DNA of 64,000 nucleotides from Dryocola clanedunensis subsp. sulfonylureivorans. GTDB taxonomy: Bacteria; Pseudomonadota; Gammaproteobacteria; Enterobacterales; Enterobacteriaceae. The translations under genes were made by a program, and so were the position numbers. Where the stretch lies: positions 124,001 through 188,000 of the forward strand of contig NZ_JAERMU010000004.1 of assembly GCF_016756775.1 (NCBI RefSeq), given 5' to 3'. Under the pieces are notes generated by a model. That model saw nothing but the letters and a program-made list of their open reading frames with translations, made no database searches and was not told the DNA's origin. Positions 9,556 to 19,890 of the stretch are shown in pieces; the first letter of the stretch is position 1; every line of letters starts with the position of its first letter.

Positions 9556-11004
9556 CTACGGGCGGTAAACCTTAACGTTATTAAAACCCTGCTCGCGCAG
9601 ATACAGCGCCTGCAGACGGCTCATCACGCCGCGTTCGCACCACAGCAGATAGGTTTTGCTCTGATCCAGATCGCCAAACTTCGTGCTCAGCTTGTAGAAC
9701 GGCAGTGAAGCAACCTCAATCCCTTCCGGTTTAAACGGCTTCTCGTCCTGCTCGTCGATAGAGCGGATATCCAGCAGCACGTCATTCGGCGCAAAAGCAT
9801 CAACCGTTTCAACTTCCGTCACCACTTCTTTGCTCTGCGTGGCGATATCACGGATGTCGATGTTGGTGGCTTCTTCCACCACGCGATCGAGGATCGAGAA
9901 GTCGAAGTTCTCTTCTTCCGCTTCGATCTTCGCCTTCACCGCCTTCACGGTGGGGCTTTTCGAGATCACGCCGCAGTATTCCGGCATGGTGCGGGCAAAA
10001 TCAGCGGTGCCGATTTCACGGGCCAGATCGATGATGTGCTCTTTATCGTGAGAGATAAGCGGGCGGAGGATCAGCGTGTCGGAAACGTTGTCAATAAGGC
10101 GCAGGTTGGTGAGGGTCTGGCTGGAAACCTGGCCCAGCGCCTCGCCAGTCACCAGCGCCTGCACGCCGTAGCGTTCTGCCACGCGGGAGGCCGCGCGCAC
10201 AAACATACGCTTGAGTACCACGCCCATCTGACCGTCTTCAACTTTCTCGAGGATTTCGCCCACTACAGGTTCGAAGTTGATCGCCACGAAGCGCACGCGG
10301 TGGGAGCTGCCGAAGCGGTTCCACAAATAGTGAGCCACCTGCTTAACACCGATTTCGTGCGCGGCACCGCCGAGATTAAAGAAGCAGTAGTGCACGCGGC
10401 AGCCGCGACGCATCAGCATATAGCTGGACACACCGGAGTCGAAACCGCCGGAGATCAGCGACAGCACGTCCTCCTGGGTACCAATCGGGAAACCGCCGAT
10501 GCCTTCATAGCGGCCTTTTACCAGCAGCAGACGGTCGTTTTCGATTTCCAGATTAACGGTCACGTCCGGGTGGGTCAGCTTCACGCGCGCGGACTCGATA
10601 TGTTGATTAAGACCGCCGCCAACATAGCGTTCCACTTCAATGGAGCTAAACTCATGCTTACCACGACGCTTTACGCGCACGCAGAAGGATTTGCCTTCCA
10701 ACTTGTCGCGGTAGAGTTCCAGCGCCTGTTCAAAGATATTGTGCATATCGGTGAACGGCTCATCCTCGACTTCAAGAATATGGTGGATGCCGGGAATGCG
10801 GGTCAGTGCTTCGCGAATGGCGATACGCTGGTTTTCATCTTTGGCGCGGACTTCGATATTGTCCCAGTGACGGACAACCGCCAGATCTTCATCGTAGTGT
10901 TTTAGAACGTTACGAATGTTCCCCGTGAGCATCTTAATAAAGCGTATGCGCACAGATTGACTCTTGATGGTGATTTCCGGGAACAATTTAATGATAAACT
11001 TCAT
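9556..11004 (-). CDS. thiI: tRNA 4-thiouridine synthase / ThiI sulfurtransferase
   Basis: 482 residues. An N-terminal ferredoxin-like and THUMP domain binds tRNA, followed by the PP-loop ATP pyrophosphatase motif SGGFDSGV and a C-terminal rhodanese domain with the active Cys in [13 protein letters not shown] second conserved Cys is in [12 protein letters not shown]. It makes s4U8 in tRNA and supplies sulfur for the thiazole of thiamine. An upstream in-frame ATG (11031) is not used; 11004 ([10 protein letters not shown]) gives the family length. Divergent from xseB. Confidence 0.96.
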   Translation of the reverse strand: MKFIIKLFPEITIKSQSVRIRFIKMLTGNIRNVLKHYDEDLAVVRHWDNIEVRAKDENQRIAIREALTRIPGIHHILEVEDEPFTDMHNIFEQALELYRDKLEGKSFCVRVKRRGKHEFSSIEVERYVGGGLNQHIESARVKLTHPDVTVNLEIENDRLLLVKGRYEGIGGFPIGTQEDVLSLISGGFDSGVSSYMLMRRGCRVHYCFFNLGGAAHEIGVKQVAHYLWNRFGSSHRVRFVAINFEPVVGEILEKVEDGQMGVVLKRMFVRAASRVAERYGVQALVTGEALGQVSSQTLTNLRLIDNVSDTLILRPLISHDKEHIIDLAREIGTADFARTMPEYCGVISKSPTVKAVKAKIEAEEENFDFSILDRVVEEATNIDIRDIATQSKEVVTEVETVDAFAPNDVLLDIRSIDEQDEKPFKPEGIEVASLPFYKLSTKFGDLDQSKTYLLWCERGVMSRLQALYLREQGFNNVKVYRP

Positions 11005-11194
11005 GGCGCTCATGATTTGTTGGTGAGCCATACATGAGATGAATCATGCGGGCTGGAAGACTTAAAGACTTGCAAAGGCGCGATGCCCTGCATCCGAGGC
11101 GCGAAAGTATATCACTAACAGCTTGCCATAGCGTTACACAATTGAGTCCGCTACCATGGCGGGGTTGCACAATTATTAGAGTCAGACATTCACT

Positions 11195-11437
11195 ATGCCG
11201 AAAAAAACCGAAGTCCCTGCCAGCTTTGAAACCGCGCTTGTGGAACTTGAGCAGATTGTCACTCGTCTGGAAGGCGGCGAGCTGCCGCTGGAAGAGGCGT
11301 TAAATGAATTCGAACGCGGCGTGCAGCTGGCCCGTCAGGGTCAGGTGAAGCTGCAACAGGCCGAGCAGCGCGTACAGATCCTGCTTAGCGACAGCGAAGA
11401 TGCGCCCCTCAAGCCTTTCACGCCGGACGCCGAGTAA
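11195..11437 (+). CDS. xseB: Exodeoxyribonuclease VII small subunit
   Basis: 80-residue helical protein that joins XseA to form the single-strand exonuclease. The core segment [20 protein letters not shown] is present. Its stop is immediately followed by the ispA start (TAAATG), which fits the conserved xseB-ispA-dxs operon. Confidence 0.96.
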   Translation: MPKKTEVPASFETALVELEQIVTRLEGGELPLEEALNEFERGVQLARQGQVKLQQAEQRVQILLSDSEDAPLKPFTPDAE

Positions 11438-12337
11438 ATGGATTTGAATCACGACCTTCAGGCCCATGCTGAACGGGCCAATGCGGCGCTGCTGCGCTTC
11501 TTAGCTCCGCTGCCGTTTCAGAGCAGTCCACTGGTTGAAGCGATGCACTATGGCGCACTATTAGGCGGTAAACGCCTTCGTCCGTTCCTGGTCTATGCGA
11601 CCGGCGAAATGTTCGGCGTAGCAGATGAAGCTCTCGATGCCCCTGCCGCAGCGGTAGAATGCATTCATGCTTATTCATTGATCCACGACGATCTGCCCGC
11701 CATGGATGATGACGATCTGCGCCGCGGCCAGCCGACCTGCCATATTAAATTTGGCGAAGCGAATGCGATTCTTGCCGGAGACGCCCTGCAAACGCTGGCG
11801 TTTTCTATACTCAGTGATGCCCCGATGCCCGGCGTTGATATCGTTGACCGTCTGGCGATGGTTAAAGAGCTGGCCGTATCCAGCGGCGTGGCCGGGATGT
11901 GCGGCGGGCAGGCATTGGATCTCGAGGCAGAAGGCAAACGCTCAACGCTCGAAGAGCTGGAACGTATTCACCGCCATAAAACCGGCGCGCTTATCCGTTC
12001 TGCGGTTCGTCTTGGTGCATTGAGCGCAGGGGCCGCAGGCCACAACGCTCTGCCGCTGCTTGACCGCTACGCTGACTGTATCGGCCTGGCTTTCCAGGTA
12101 CAGGACGACATTCTGGATGTCATCGGCGACACCGCTACGCTTGGCAAGCGTCAGGGTGCCGATCAGCAGCTGGGCAAAAGTACCTATCCGGCGCTGCTGG
12201 GTCTGGAACAGGCTAAAGCCAAAGCATGGGATCTCTACCAGGAGTCGCTACGCGCGTTAGAAGGTCTTGCCGCGCAGTCGTTAGACACATCCGCACTGGA
12301 AGCGTTAGCGAGCTATATCATCCAACGTGATAAATAA
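11438..12337 (+). CDS. ispA: Farnesyl diphosphate synthase
   Basis: 299-residue trans-prenyltransferase that condenses isopentenyl diphosphate with dimethylallyl and geranyl diphosphate. The first Asp-rich motif is [10 protein letters not shown], at about residues 84-93, and the second is DDILD, at about residues 224-228; both bind magnesium and the allylic diphosphate. The adjacent dxs makes the precursor of its substrates, so the operon covers the start and a branch point of isoprenoid synthesis. It also supplies the farnesyl group used by cyoE. Confidence 0.97.
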   Translation: MDLNHDLQAHAERANAALLRFLAPLPFQSSPLVEAMHYGALLGGKRLRPFLVYATGEMFGVADEALDAPAAAVECIHAYSLIHDDLPAMDDDDLRRGQPTCHIKFGEANAILAGDALQTLAFSILSDAPMPGVDIVDRLAMVKELAVSSGVAGMCGGQALDLEAEGKRSTLEELERIHRHKTGALIRSAVRLGALSAGAAGHNALPLLDRYADCIGLAFQVQDDILDVIGDTATLGKRQGADQQLGKSTYPALLGLEQAKAKAWDLYQESLRALEGLAAQSLDTSALEALASYIIQRDK

Positions 12338-12350
12338 TAATGAGTTTCTG

Positions 12351-14213
12351 ATGAGTTTTGATATTGCCAAATACCCGAACCTTGCGCTGGTTGATACCAC
12401 ACAAGAGCTGCGCACGCTGCCGAAAGAGAGCCTGCCGAAGCTGTGTGATGAACTTCGCCGCTACCTGCTGGACAGCGTCAGCCGCTCCAGCGGGCATTTT
12501 GCCTCCGGGCTTGGCACGGTAGAGCTGACCGTTGCGCTGCACTACGTCTACAACACGCCGTTCGACCAGCTGATCTGGGACGTGGGCCACCAGGCCTACC
12601 CTCATAAGATCCTCACCGGACGTCGCGATAAAATTGGCACTATCCGCCAGAAAGGTGGCCTGCACCCGTTCCCGTGGCGCGCAGAAAGTGAATACGACGT
12701 GCTGAGCGTTGGCCACTCCTCTACCTCCATCAGCGCGGGGATCGGTATTGCCGTCGCTGCGGGTAAAGAAGGTCAGGATCGCCGCACGGTTTGCGTAATT
12801 GGCGATGGTGCGATCACCGCAGGTATGGCTTTTGAAGCCATGAACCACGCGGGTGATATCCGCCCGGACATGTTAGTGGTGCTCAACGACAACGAAATGT
12901 CGATCTCCGAAAACGTGGGCGCGCTGAACAACCATCTGGCCCAGCTGCTCTCCGGCAAGCTCTACTCCAGCCTGCGTGAAGGCGGCAAAAAAGTCTTCTC
13001 CGGCGTGCCGCCAATCAAAGAGCTGCTCAAGCGTACCGAAGAGCATATCAAAGGGATGGTTGTGCCGGGCACGCTGTTTGAAGAGCTTGGCTTTAACTAT
13101 ATCGGGCCGGTAGACGGTCACGATGTGATTGGTCTGGTGAATACGCTGAAGAATATGCGTGGCCTGACGGGCCCGCAGTTCCTGCACGTCATGACCAAAA
13201 AAGGGCGTGGCTACGCGCCGGCTGAAAAAGATCCGATCAGCTTCCATGCTGTCCCTAAATTCGATCATACCAGCGGCACCCTGCCAAAAAGCGCGGGCGG
13301 CCTGCCGAGCTACTCCAAAATCTTCGGTAACTGGCTGTGCGAAACCGCCGCCATAGACGACAAACTCATGGCCGTGACGCCAGCAATGCGCGAAGGCTCC
13401 GGCATGGTTGAGTTTTCACGCCAGTATCCGGGCCAGTATTTCGACGTTGCCATTGCCGAGCAGCACGCGGTGACCTTTGCTGCGGGCCTTGCGATTGGCG
13501 GCTACAAGCCAGTTGTCGCCATCTACTCTACGTTCCTGCAACGAGCCTACGACCAGGTCATTCACGACGTCGCTATTCAGAAACTGCCGGTGCTGTTTGC
13601 CATCGACCGTGCGGGTATCGTCGGCGCAGACGGCCAGACGCACCAGGGCGCGTTCGATCTCTCCTTCATGCGCTGCATACCGGGGATGGTCATCATGACT
13701 CCGAGTGATGAGAACGAATGCCGCCAGATGCTGCACACCGGCTACCACTACAACGATGGCCCAAGCGCGGTACGTTACCCGCGCGGTAACGGCACGGGCG
13801 CTGAGCTCCAGCCGCTGGAATGTCTGCCGATTGGCAAAGGCGTGAAGAAGCGCGAAGGCGAGAAAGTCGCCCTGCTGAACTTCGGCACGCTGTTAGAAGA
13901 TGCGGCTAAGGTCGCAGAATCACTGAGCGCTACGCTGGTGGACATGCGCTTTGTGAAGCCGCTTGATGAATCGCTGATTCTGGAACTGGCCACCAGCCAC
14001 GACCTTCTCGTCACCGTCGAAGAGAATGCTGTTCAGGGCGGTGCGGGCAGCGGCGTGAATGAAGTGCTGATGGCCAACCGCAAGCCGGTGCAGGTTCTTA
14101 ATATTGGCCTGCCTGATTTCTTCATTCCCCAGGGCACACAGGAAGAGGCCCGCGCGGCTATCGGCCTGGACGCCGAAGGTATCGAAGCGAAAATCCGCAG
14201 CTGGCTGCAATAA
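12351..14213 (+). CDS. dxs: 1-deoxy-D-xylulose-5-phosphate synthase
   Basis: 620-residue thiamine-diphosphate enzyme that joins pyruvate and glyceraldehyde 3-phosphate into DXP, the precursor of isoprenoids, thiamine and pyridoxal. The ThDP motif [15 protein letters not shown] is at about residues 151-165. The transketolase pyrimidine-binding segment around [17 protein letters not shown] carries the catalytic Glu. The ATG at 12351 (MSFDIAKYP) gives exactly the E. coli length; the ATG at 12327 would overlap the ispA stop. Confidence 0.97.
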   Translation: MSFDIAKYPNLALVDTTQELRTLPKESLPKLCDELRRYLLDSVSRSSGHFASGLGTVELTVALHYVYNTPFDQLIWDVGHQAYPHKILTGRRDKIGTIRQKGGLHPFPWRAESEYDVLSVGHSSTSISAGIGIAVAAGKEGQDRRTVCVIGDGAITAGMAFEAMNHAGDIRPDMLVVLNDNEMSISENVGALNNHLAQLLSGKLYSSLREGGKKVFSGVPPIKELLKRTEEHIKGMVVPGTLFEELGFNYIGPVDGHDVIGLVNTLKNMRGLTGPQFLHVMTKKGRGYAPAEKDPISFHAVPKFDHTSGTLPKSAGGLPSYSKIFGNWLCETAAIDDKLMAVTPAMREGSGMVEFSRQYPGQYFDVAIAEQHAVTFAAGLAIGGYKPVVAIYSTFLQRAYDQVIHDVAIQKLPVLFAIDRAGIVGADGQTHQGAFDLSFMRCIPGMVIMTPSDENECRQMLHTGYHYNDGPSAVRYPRGNGTGAELQPLECLPIGKGVKKREGEKVALLNFGTLLEDAAKVAESLSATLVDMRFVKPLDESLILELATSHDLLVTVEENAVQGGAGSGVNEVLMANRKPVQVLNIGLPDFFIPQGTQEEARAAIGLDAEGIEAKIRSWLQ

Positions 14214-14222
14214 CCCCCTCCT

Positions 14223-14263
14223 CCGCTCCTGCTATGCTTTATGAACATACATAGCAGGAGCGG
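14223..14263 (+). promoter_or_regulatory. Perfect 14-bp inverted repeat burying the yajO ribosome-binding site
   Basis: Arms 14223-14236 (CCGCTCCTGCTATG) and 14250-14263 (CATAGCAGGAGCGG) pair perfectly around a 13-base loop. The right arm contains the AGGAG (14256-14260) that serves yajO, seven bases before its ATG. A folded transcript from dxs would hide this site. It has no T tract, so it is not a standard terminator. Confidence 0.7.
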
Positions 14264-14267
14264 AACC

Positions 14268-15251
14268 ATGCAGTACAACACCTTAGGAATAACCGATCTC
14301 AAGGTTTCCCGTCTTTGCCTCGGCTGCATGACCTTTGGCGAGCCGGACCGGGGGAATCACGCCTGGACGCTGCCGGAAGAGAGCAGCCGCCTGATCATCA
14401 AACACGCCATCGATAACGGCATTAATTTCTTTGATACCGCCAACAGCTATTCAGACGGTAGCAGCGAAGAGATTGTCGGGCGCGCGCTGAAGGACTTTGC
14501 GCGCCGGGAAGAGGTCGTGCTGGCCACCAAAGTCTATTACCCGGTTGGCGATCTGCCGCAGGGCTTGTCCCGCGGCCAGATTATGCGTTCCATTGACGAT
14601 AGCCTGCGCCGTCTGGGCACCGACTATGTCGATCTGCTGCAAATCCACCGCTGGGACTATGACACGCCAATCGAAGAGACCCTTGAGGCGCTGAACGACG
14701 TGGTGAAATCAGGCAAAGCCCGCTATATCGGCGCTTCGTCGATGCACAGCAAGCAGTTTGCTCAGGCTCTGGCGTTACAGCATCAGCACGGCTGGGCCAG
14801 ATTTGTCACCATGCAGGATCACTACAACCTGATCTACCGCGAAGAAGAGCTGGATATGCTGCCGCTGTGCTACGAGCAGGGCGTGGCGGTTATCCCATGG
14901 AGCCCGCTGGCGCGCGGGAAATTAACTCGCCCGTGGGGTGACACCACGGCCCGCTCCGTCTCAGATGAGGTCGGCAAAACGCTGTACGAGGAAAGCGAGG
15001 AAACAAGGCAGAACGACGCGGTGATTGCCGAGCGGCTGGCAAACGTGGCGGCGGACAGAAATGCTTCCCGCGCGCAGATCGCGCTGGCCTGGCTACTGAG
15101 CAAACCGGGCATTGCCGCGCCGATTATTGGCGTGTCGCGCGAGCATCAGCTGGATGATTTACTTGGGGTGGTAGATATTACGCTAAAACCGGAGGAGATT
15201 GCCGAGCTGGAAACGCCTTATCAGCCGCATAAGGTCGCGGGATTTAAGTAA
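14268..15251 (+). CDS. yajO: Aldo/keto reductase YajO
   Basis: 327-residue NADP-dependent (beta/alpha)8 aldo-keto reductase. The family tetrad is visible as Asp in NFFDTANSYS, Tyr within the same motif, the Lys in LATKVYY and His in LLQIHRWDYD. E. coli YajO can make DXP from ribulose 5-phosphate in mutants, which suits its place next to dxs. Start 14268 (MQYNTLG) is chosen over 14241 because of its AGGAG and the match to E. coli. Confidence 0.94.
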   Translation: MQYNTLGITDLKVSRLCLGCMTFGEPDRGNHAWTLPEESSRLIIKHAIDNGINFFDTANSYSDGSSEEIVGRALKDFARREEVVLATKVYYPVGDLPQGLSRGQIMRSIDDSLRRLGTDYVDLLQIHRWDYDTPIEETLEALNDVVKSGKARYIGASSMHSKQFAQALALQHQHGWARFVTMQDHYNLIYREEELDMLPLCYEQGVAVIPWSPLARGKLTRPWGDTTARSVSDEVGKTLYEESEETRQNDAVIAERLANVAADRNASRAQIALAWLLSKPGIAAPIIGVSREHQLDDLLGVVDITLKPEEIAELETPYQPHKVAGFK

Positions 15252-15295
15252 TTTCCCCTCACCCTAACCCTCTCCCCCTGAGGGGCGAGGGAACT
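15252..15295. terminator. C-rich hairpin downstream of yajO
   Basis: An imperfect stem pairs CCTCTCCCC (15269-15277) with GGGGCGAGG (15282-15290), directly after the yajO stop. It looks like the CCCTCACCCTAACCCTCTCC-type intergenic element common in enterics. It may end yajO transcription and marks the left border of the Wadjet block. Confidence 0.5.
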
Positions 15296-15311
15296 GGACA
15301 GTGCATGAGGT

Positions 15312-16514
15312 TTATTTCAGGTTTCGTTCAGCTAAAGCCTGTTCAAGCAGATGAAAGGGGATCCTTTCCTGCTCCAGGCGCAAACGGGGTTGCCAGGCAT
15401 GGCTTTTTAAATTTTTGTATAACTCAAGCTCCTGGTCGTGCAGCCAGGCCAGTTCCCCGGCCGGATGAACGTTATTTTCAGGCTCCTCCCCCCACCATTC
15501 GCGACATTGCAGTAGGGTTGCTTCATCCATCAGCAACGACTGCGCATGGGGAAAATAAACACGAAGCTGCGACAGAATAGCGAGGCCGTTAGTATCGATA
15601 TCGCCCCAGTAGTAGATCTGGACATCCTTAAGCCACGGCACCTGCTTAAGCCTTTGTACGCCGTAGCCCAGGCCAAAAATAATCAGGGAGTTTCTCAGTA
15701 CAGGAAAGGCGAGAAAGTTAACTTTATTCTCGGTAATCACAACGTTATCTAAAATCAGGTTTAGCTTTGAGAATTCTTCTACGGGCGTAGTGATATCACT
15801 TAGTCCACCGAATTCTTTGCTCAGCAGAGGATCGAGTAAACGGAAGCGCACCAGCGGCTTTTCATAGAGCAAACCAAAGCGCTGCTCAAAACCGTAGCTG
15901 TTTAGCGTGGTGAAATTCATGTCGATAGTTTCCTGCGCCAGCAGCTGGTCGAATAATATTCGCAGGATTTTTTTATGAGATTCAATAAATTTACTGTCGA
16001 TCCCGACAATATCCAGCTGACGGAGATAAACCATTGGTCGGGGGTGGGCGATGAAATACCGGCAGACTTTTAATAACAGGGGCCAGATGCCGTGATTAGC
16101 ATCGATCAGCGCGATAATTTGCTCAAGCCACGGCTTCAGCTCAGGAAATGCAGTCCCGATCAGCGCTACATCAGAGGTAAAATTTTGCCATTGCCGCCAG
16201 GCCCCTATAAAGCGGAATAAGGCTTCTGCCGTTTCAAACTCCACTGCGTCGGGCAGACGCTGCCGCCCCATCGTGCTGAAGTGACTTTCTCGCTCGATAA
16301 GCCGCACCCCATTCAGGGATGCTAAGTCTGCCTGGAGGCGCATCAGCTCGACTTGCAGCTCCGAAAAACGGTGCAGTAGCTCCCGACCTGTAATTTTTGG
16401 CAGCGTCAAACGCTGCGGAAATAGCAGGGTTCCCGCCAGCCACTCGCGATGGAAATCATACCGTTTCCACTTCTTCAGGAGCTTGTCCCGCAGAGATTTA
16501 ACGCTATGTGTCAT
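15312..16514 (-). CDS. jetD: Wadjet subunit JetD (Toprim nuclease subunit)
   Basis: 400 residues. The N-terminal part matches the DUF3322 layout and the C-terminal part is a DUF2220 Toprim-like domain. The Toprim acid residues are intact: Glu262 in VITENKVNF, and Asp305 and Asp307 in WGDIDTNG. In Wadjet systems JetD cuts the circular DNA that the JetABC motor has extruded and cannot finish. The ATG at 16514 forms an 11-base overlap with the jetC stop (ATGACACATAG); a longer frame from 16565 would overlap jetC by 62 bases. It is the last gene of the operon. Confidence 0.9.
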   Translation of the reverse strand: MTHSVKSLRDKLLKKWKRYDFHREWLAGTLLFPQRLTLPKITGRELLHRFSELQVELMRLQADLASLNGVRLIERESHFSTMGRQRLPDAVEFETAEALFRFIGAWRQWQNFTSDVALIGTAFPELKPWLEQIIALIDANHGIWPLLLKVCRYFIAHPRPMVYLRQLDIVGIDSKFIESHKKILRILFDQLLAQETIDMNFTTLNSYGFEQRFGLLYEKPLVRFRLLDPLLSKEFGGLSDITTPVEEFSKLNLILDNVVITENKVNFLAFPVLRNSLIIFGLGYGVQRLKQVPWLKDVQIYYWGDIDTNGLAILSQLRVYFPHAQSLLMDEATLLQCREWWGEEPENNVHPAGELAWLHDQELELYKNLKSHAWQPRLRLEQERIPFHLLEQALAERNLK

Positions 16515-19500
16515 CCGTAACGTCCTCAACCATTTCGCTGTACTGCTGTAGTTTCTGGCTAACATTCAGACGCTCACGATAATCTTCGATGGTCATATTC
16601 AGCACCATCGAACGATTATCCTTCTGGTCAACAAAGTGAACGTGGCTGACGTAGCTTTCAATAACATCAAGTTTTTGCAGAGGCGTTACCAGCAGCAGTT
16701 GCAAACCCAGCGTTTTAAATAACTCAAGGCCAAAACGGGTGCTGTCTTTTGAGCCACGCGCAAACGCTTCATCAATCACCACCAGGTTAAAACGGCGCTG
16801 CGTATCAGCAGCGTTGTTTTCATCAACCAGCCGATACTGGAGCATGATGGCAGCAGCCAGAATCGCGTAGGCCAGCTTCTCTTTCTGCCCGCCCGATTTA
16901 CCGCCTGAATCCGAATAACACTCTTTTTCGCTGTTATCTTCCCGATAACGTTCAATGACGTTGAACAAGAACCAGAAGCGAACATCCACCACTTTTTGCG
17001 TCCACTTCGGCTGATTACGCATCTGCTCAATAAGCGATTTCACCTGCTCAAACTTCTGTTCCGAGTAGAGATTATCGTCAGTGCTGTATTCCACGCACTG
17101 CTTTAAGCGTTGCTTGAACTCGCGAATATCAATGTCCGGCGACAGAACGCCCATTACTTCTATGTATGTCCCGGGCTGATAATCCAGATCCTGCAATGAC
17201 TGATTGATTAACAAAATTCGGCTTTTAATTTCCTCTTCTTGTTTATCCAGCTGGCTGCGGAATAGCGCCATGGCCCGGATGGTGTCCCGGTTGAGCATCT
17301 CTTTGAAGCGCTCCTCATGACGGGGTAAATCTTCCTGCTGCAGCTGCTGTAACAGCTGCTGATATTCCCCAAGTGCGGCCAGCGTACGGTCAAAATCTGT
17401 CGCGTCGTTCGGAAACGCATGCACAAAGTCCCCCATCGCCGCAATCATACTTTCCTGCTTACTGGTTCGCCGGGCTTCCAGATGCTGGATCTTGTCATTC
17501 ATTTTGCCCCGAAGCAGCGAACTCTGATTAACCAGCATTTCAATGCGCAGATCGTCCCCGGCCCCATAGCGCTGATACATCTCTTCCAGCAACGGATAGT
17601 ACTCATCCTGCTGCTCTGGCGTTGCCTGCACGGCTGATTCCTGCTGCCGTTTCAGCTCTTCCTGATGGGTTTCAATTTTTTGTTCTAGCTTTGCTCGCTC
17701 TGTGTGAAACGCATCGCGCTGTTCCAGTACGGCTTTGAGCTCTGCACGGGCCTCATCCAGACTGGTATTGAGTAATTTCAGTTGCTCAGAGGAGGCTTCA
17801 AGCCGCTGATAATCCGCCCGCAATGTCTCCACTTCCTCGCTGCACTTTGGCCAGTTGATCTGCGCAAAAATGTAATTGAAATCGGCAAGCAAGAGGGCTT
17901 TTCTGCGCAGTTCATCAAGCTGCTCTTTCTGTTTGCGAAAGTGCGATAACTCTGCGTTCAGCGTAGCGACCAGACTTTGCAAGTGGCTATATTGTGTGGC
18001 CAGCAGCTGAATTTTCTCTTTATTGCTCCAGCCCAGGACATAACGACTTTTATCTTGAATATTATGGCGATCGTCTTTTTCATGGCGATCAGGGCCGGAT
18101 TTTACCTGCCCGTTGAGCGTCAACGCCCGTTCGCTGCGGCGGAAATCCACCAGCGAATCGCAGCACTGGTAAGTAAACCGTTGCTTAATTTCTTTATTCA
18201 GCCAGGCGTAAAATGTGCTGTCTGGCTTAATTTCCACTTTCGTGGGAAGAGAGTTGGGAGGGCTGGTTATCGTGGATAAGTTTTCGACTGGCTTAACACG
18301 ATAATAAACAAGCCGCGCACCTAAGTGAGTTTTTTCAATAAAGTCTGATACCCGCTGATAATGTTGATCCGGAACCACCAGACTCAGTGCAAAACCATGC
18401 AGTACCCTTTCAATGGCCCCCTGCCATTGTTGCTCGTCGGCCTTGACCTGTAACAGCTCACCCACAAAAGGTAGTTCATTTTCACCTACGCCCAGTTCGG
18501 CACAAATCTGCTCGCGGACGGAAAGCTGGCGTAGAGGTATGTTTGACTGACGTTTATTCAGCGCCTTAAGTTCATCGCCAACGTTATTTTGCTCTTCCTG
18601 TTTTTGCCAAAGTTGTTTATTCAGCGCATCACGAGATTGTTCGTGTTCATCCAGCTGCTGATTGACCTCTTCAGCCCGAACTTTTGCCTGAGCGATATTG
18701 CTGACAAATATTGCCGGATCCAGACGAGAATCGAGTTCCAGAGCCTGGGACAGGCCTTGATAGCGCTGATAATTCTTGCTGAAATCGTCGCGCTCCGCTT
18801 CTTTTTGCTTTATCTCAATACTCAATTGTTGAAGCCGGCTTCCGCCATTGCCGTTGATATCATCGCGGATCTGCTCAATGCGCTGTTGTAAGACCGCGCT
18901 TTGATTATCCATAGCGGATAGCTGAATCCCCAGCTTCGTCAGATCCTGTTGCTGCCGGGCCAGCCGCGACTGGTAAAGAGGAATAGCCTTGCCCGCCATA
19001 TAAGGTTCAAGCACGCTGCGGGCGCTATCAAAAGTGTCTCTTTCCTGCGCGGCCTGTTTCGCCCCTTCACCGTAACGGCTTACCGGCTCCAGTAACTGGA
19101 TCTTCTGGCGGGCAGCCACGACTGCATCGTGCAATCGATGCAGGTCATCATAATTTCTTTCCAGTTCAGCTAATTGCTTTTCAATATCCGGCTGCTCGAG
19201 CATATTCTGGCGCACAAAATCTGTCACCGAACCCACTGATTTCATGGAAATTGTCTGGTTAAATAGTTCCAGCGCACGCCCATCACTCCCCAGCCCCAGC
19301 AGTCTTGAAAACGCTAGCTGGTAAGGCGGGAAATTATCCGCTAAATCCAGCTTATCGTCTTTGCGCAGTTTCTTACGCAGCTCGTTAATTTTAGAACCGA
19401 AGCCAGAAAAATCTTCCGCGATAGCCAGTTCGCGGCTGGCCACGATGTATAGCCGCTTCACTTTTGTATCGCCAGGTTTTAACCAAAAAATTTGCGCTAA

Positions 19501-19890
19501 TGAGACATACTGCTGGAGTGATTCGGCGTAAAAAACGGCCATAATAATGCTGCAATGATTCCCCGTCTGGCGTAACCCTTTCGCCCGGGCTTTGCCGTTA
19601 TCGTCCTGGACCGAGGTGTAATGACCGTAGAAATAAGATTCTGCAGAACGCTCCTTCTCTTCTGCGCCAGCGGCCTTGTTGTACGCAAGTTTACGCGGCG
19701 GCACCAGCAGCGTGGTTAATGCATCCACCAGCGTCGATTTTCCACTGCCAATATTACCTGTCAGCAGGCTGTTGCCGCCTTCAGCGGTGAGGGTCCAGAT
19801 TTGCTTATCAAAAGTCCCCCAGTTGAGCGCTTCCAGACGTATTAAACGAAAACCTTTCAAAGCCGTTGTTTCAGATTTCATGGCTATCAT
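16504..19890 (-). CDS. jetC: Wadjet SMC-like ATPase JetC
   Basis: 1128-residue SMC/MukB-like motor. Walker A GNIGSGKST is at residues 45-53. Long Gln/Glu-rich coiled coils fill roughly residues 230-480 and 650-900, with a hinge-like globular segment between them. The ABC signature SGGKSGGQKEKLAYAILAA and Walker B NLVVIDEAF are near the C terminus. It drives loop extrusion in the complex. It overlaps jetB by 20 bases from this ATG, or 11 bases if the ATG at 19881 is used. AAGGAG lies 3 bases before the first and 12 before the second, so the choice is open. Confidence 0.92.
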   Translation of the reverse strand: MIAMKSETTALKGFRLIRLEALNWGTFDKQIWTLTAEGGNSLLTGNIGSGKSTLVDALTTLLVPPRKLAYNKAAGAEEKERSAESYFYGHYTSVQDDNGKARAKGLRQTGNHCSIIMAVFYAESLQQYVSLAQIFWLKPGDTKVKRLYIVASRELAIAEDFSGFGSKINELRKKLRKDDKLDLADNFPPYQLAFSRLLGLGSDGRALELFNQTISMKSVGSVTDFVRQNMLEQPDIEKQLAELERNYDDLHRLHDAVVAARQKIQLLEPVSRYGEGAKQAAQERDTFDSARSVLEPYMAGKAIPLYQSRLARQQQDLTKLGIQLSAMDNQSAVLQQRIEQIRDDINGNGGSRLQQLSIEIKQKEAERDDFSKNYQRYQGLSQALELDSRLDPAIFVSNIAQAKVRAEEVNQQLDEHEQSRDALNKQLWQKQEEQNNVGDELKALNKRQSNIPLRQLSVREQICAELGVGENELPFVGELLQVKADEQQWQGAIERVLHGFALSLVVPDQHYQRVSDFIEKTHLGARLVYYRVKPVENLSTITSPPNSLPTKVEIKPDSTFYAWLNKEIKQRFTYQCCDSLVDFRRSERALTLNGQVKSGPDRHEKDDRHNIQDKSRYVLGWSNKEKIQLLATQYSHLQSLVATLNAELSHFRKQKEQLDELRRKALLLADFNYIFAQINWPKCSEEVETLRADYQRLEASSEQLKLLNTSLDEARAELKAVLEQRDAFHTERAKLEQKIETHQEELKRQQESAVQATPEQQDEYYPLLEEMYQRYGAGDDLRIEMLVNQSSLLRGKMNDKIQHLEARRTSKQESMIAAMGDFVHAFPNDATDFDRTLAALGEYQQLLQQLQQEDLPRHEERFKEMLNRDTIRAMALFRSQLDKQEEEIKSRILLINQSLQDLDYQPGTYIEVMGVLSPDIDIREFKQRLKQCVEYSTDDNLYSEQKFEQVKSLIEQMRNQPKWTQKVVDVRFWFLFNVIERYREDNSEKECYSDSGGKSGGQKEKLAYAILAAAIMLQYRLVDENNAADTQRRFNLVVIDEAFARGSKDSTRFGLELFKTLGLQLLLVTPLQKLDVIESYVSHVHFVDQKDNRSMVLNMTIEDYRERLNVSQKLQQYSEMVEDVTDDT

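Noticed and set aside
10036-10905. Open frame of 289 codons opposite thiI
   Set aside because: Shadow of thiI; composition is typical of an antisense frame in GC-rich coding DNA.
16504-19890. Second SbcC or a MukB
   Set aside because: The SMC-type protein lacks a CxxC zinc hook and is flanked by JetA, JetB and JetD-like genes, not by sbcD or mukEF.
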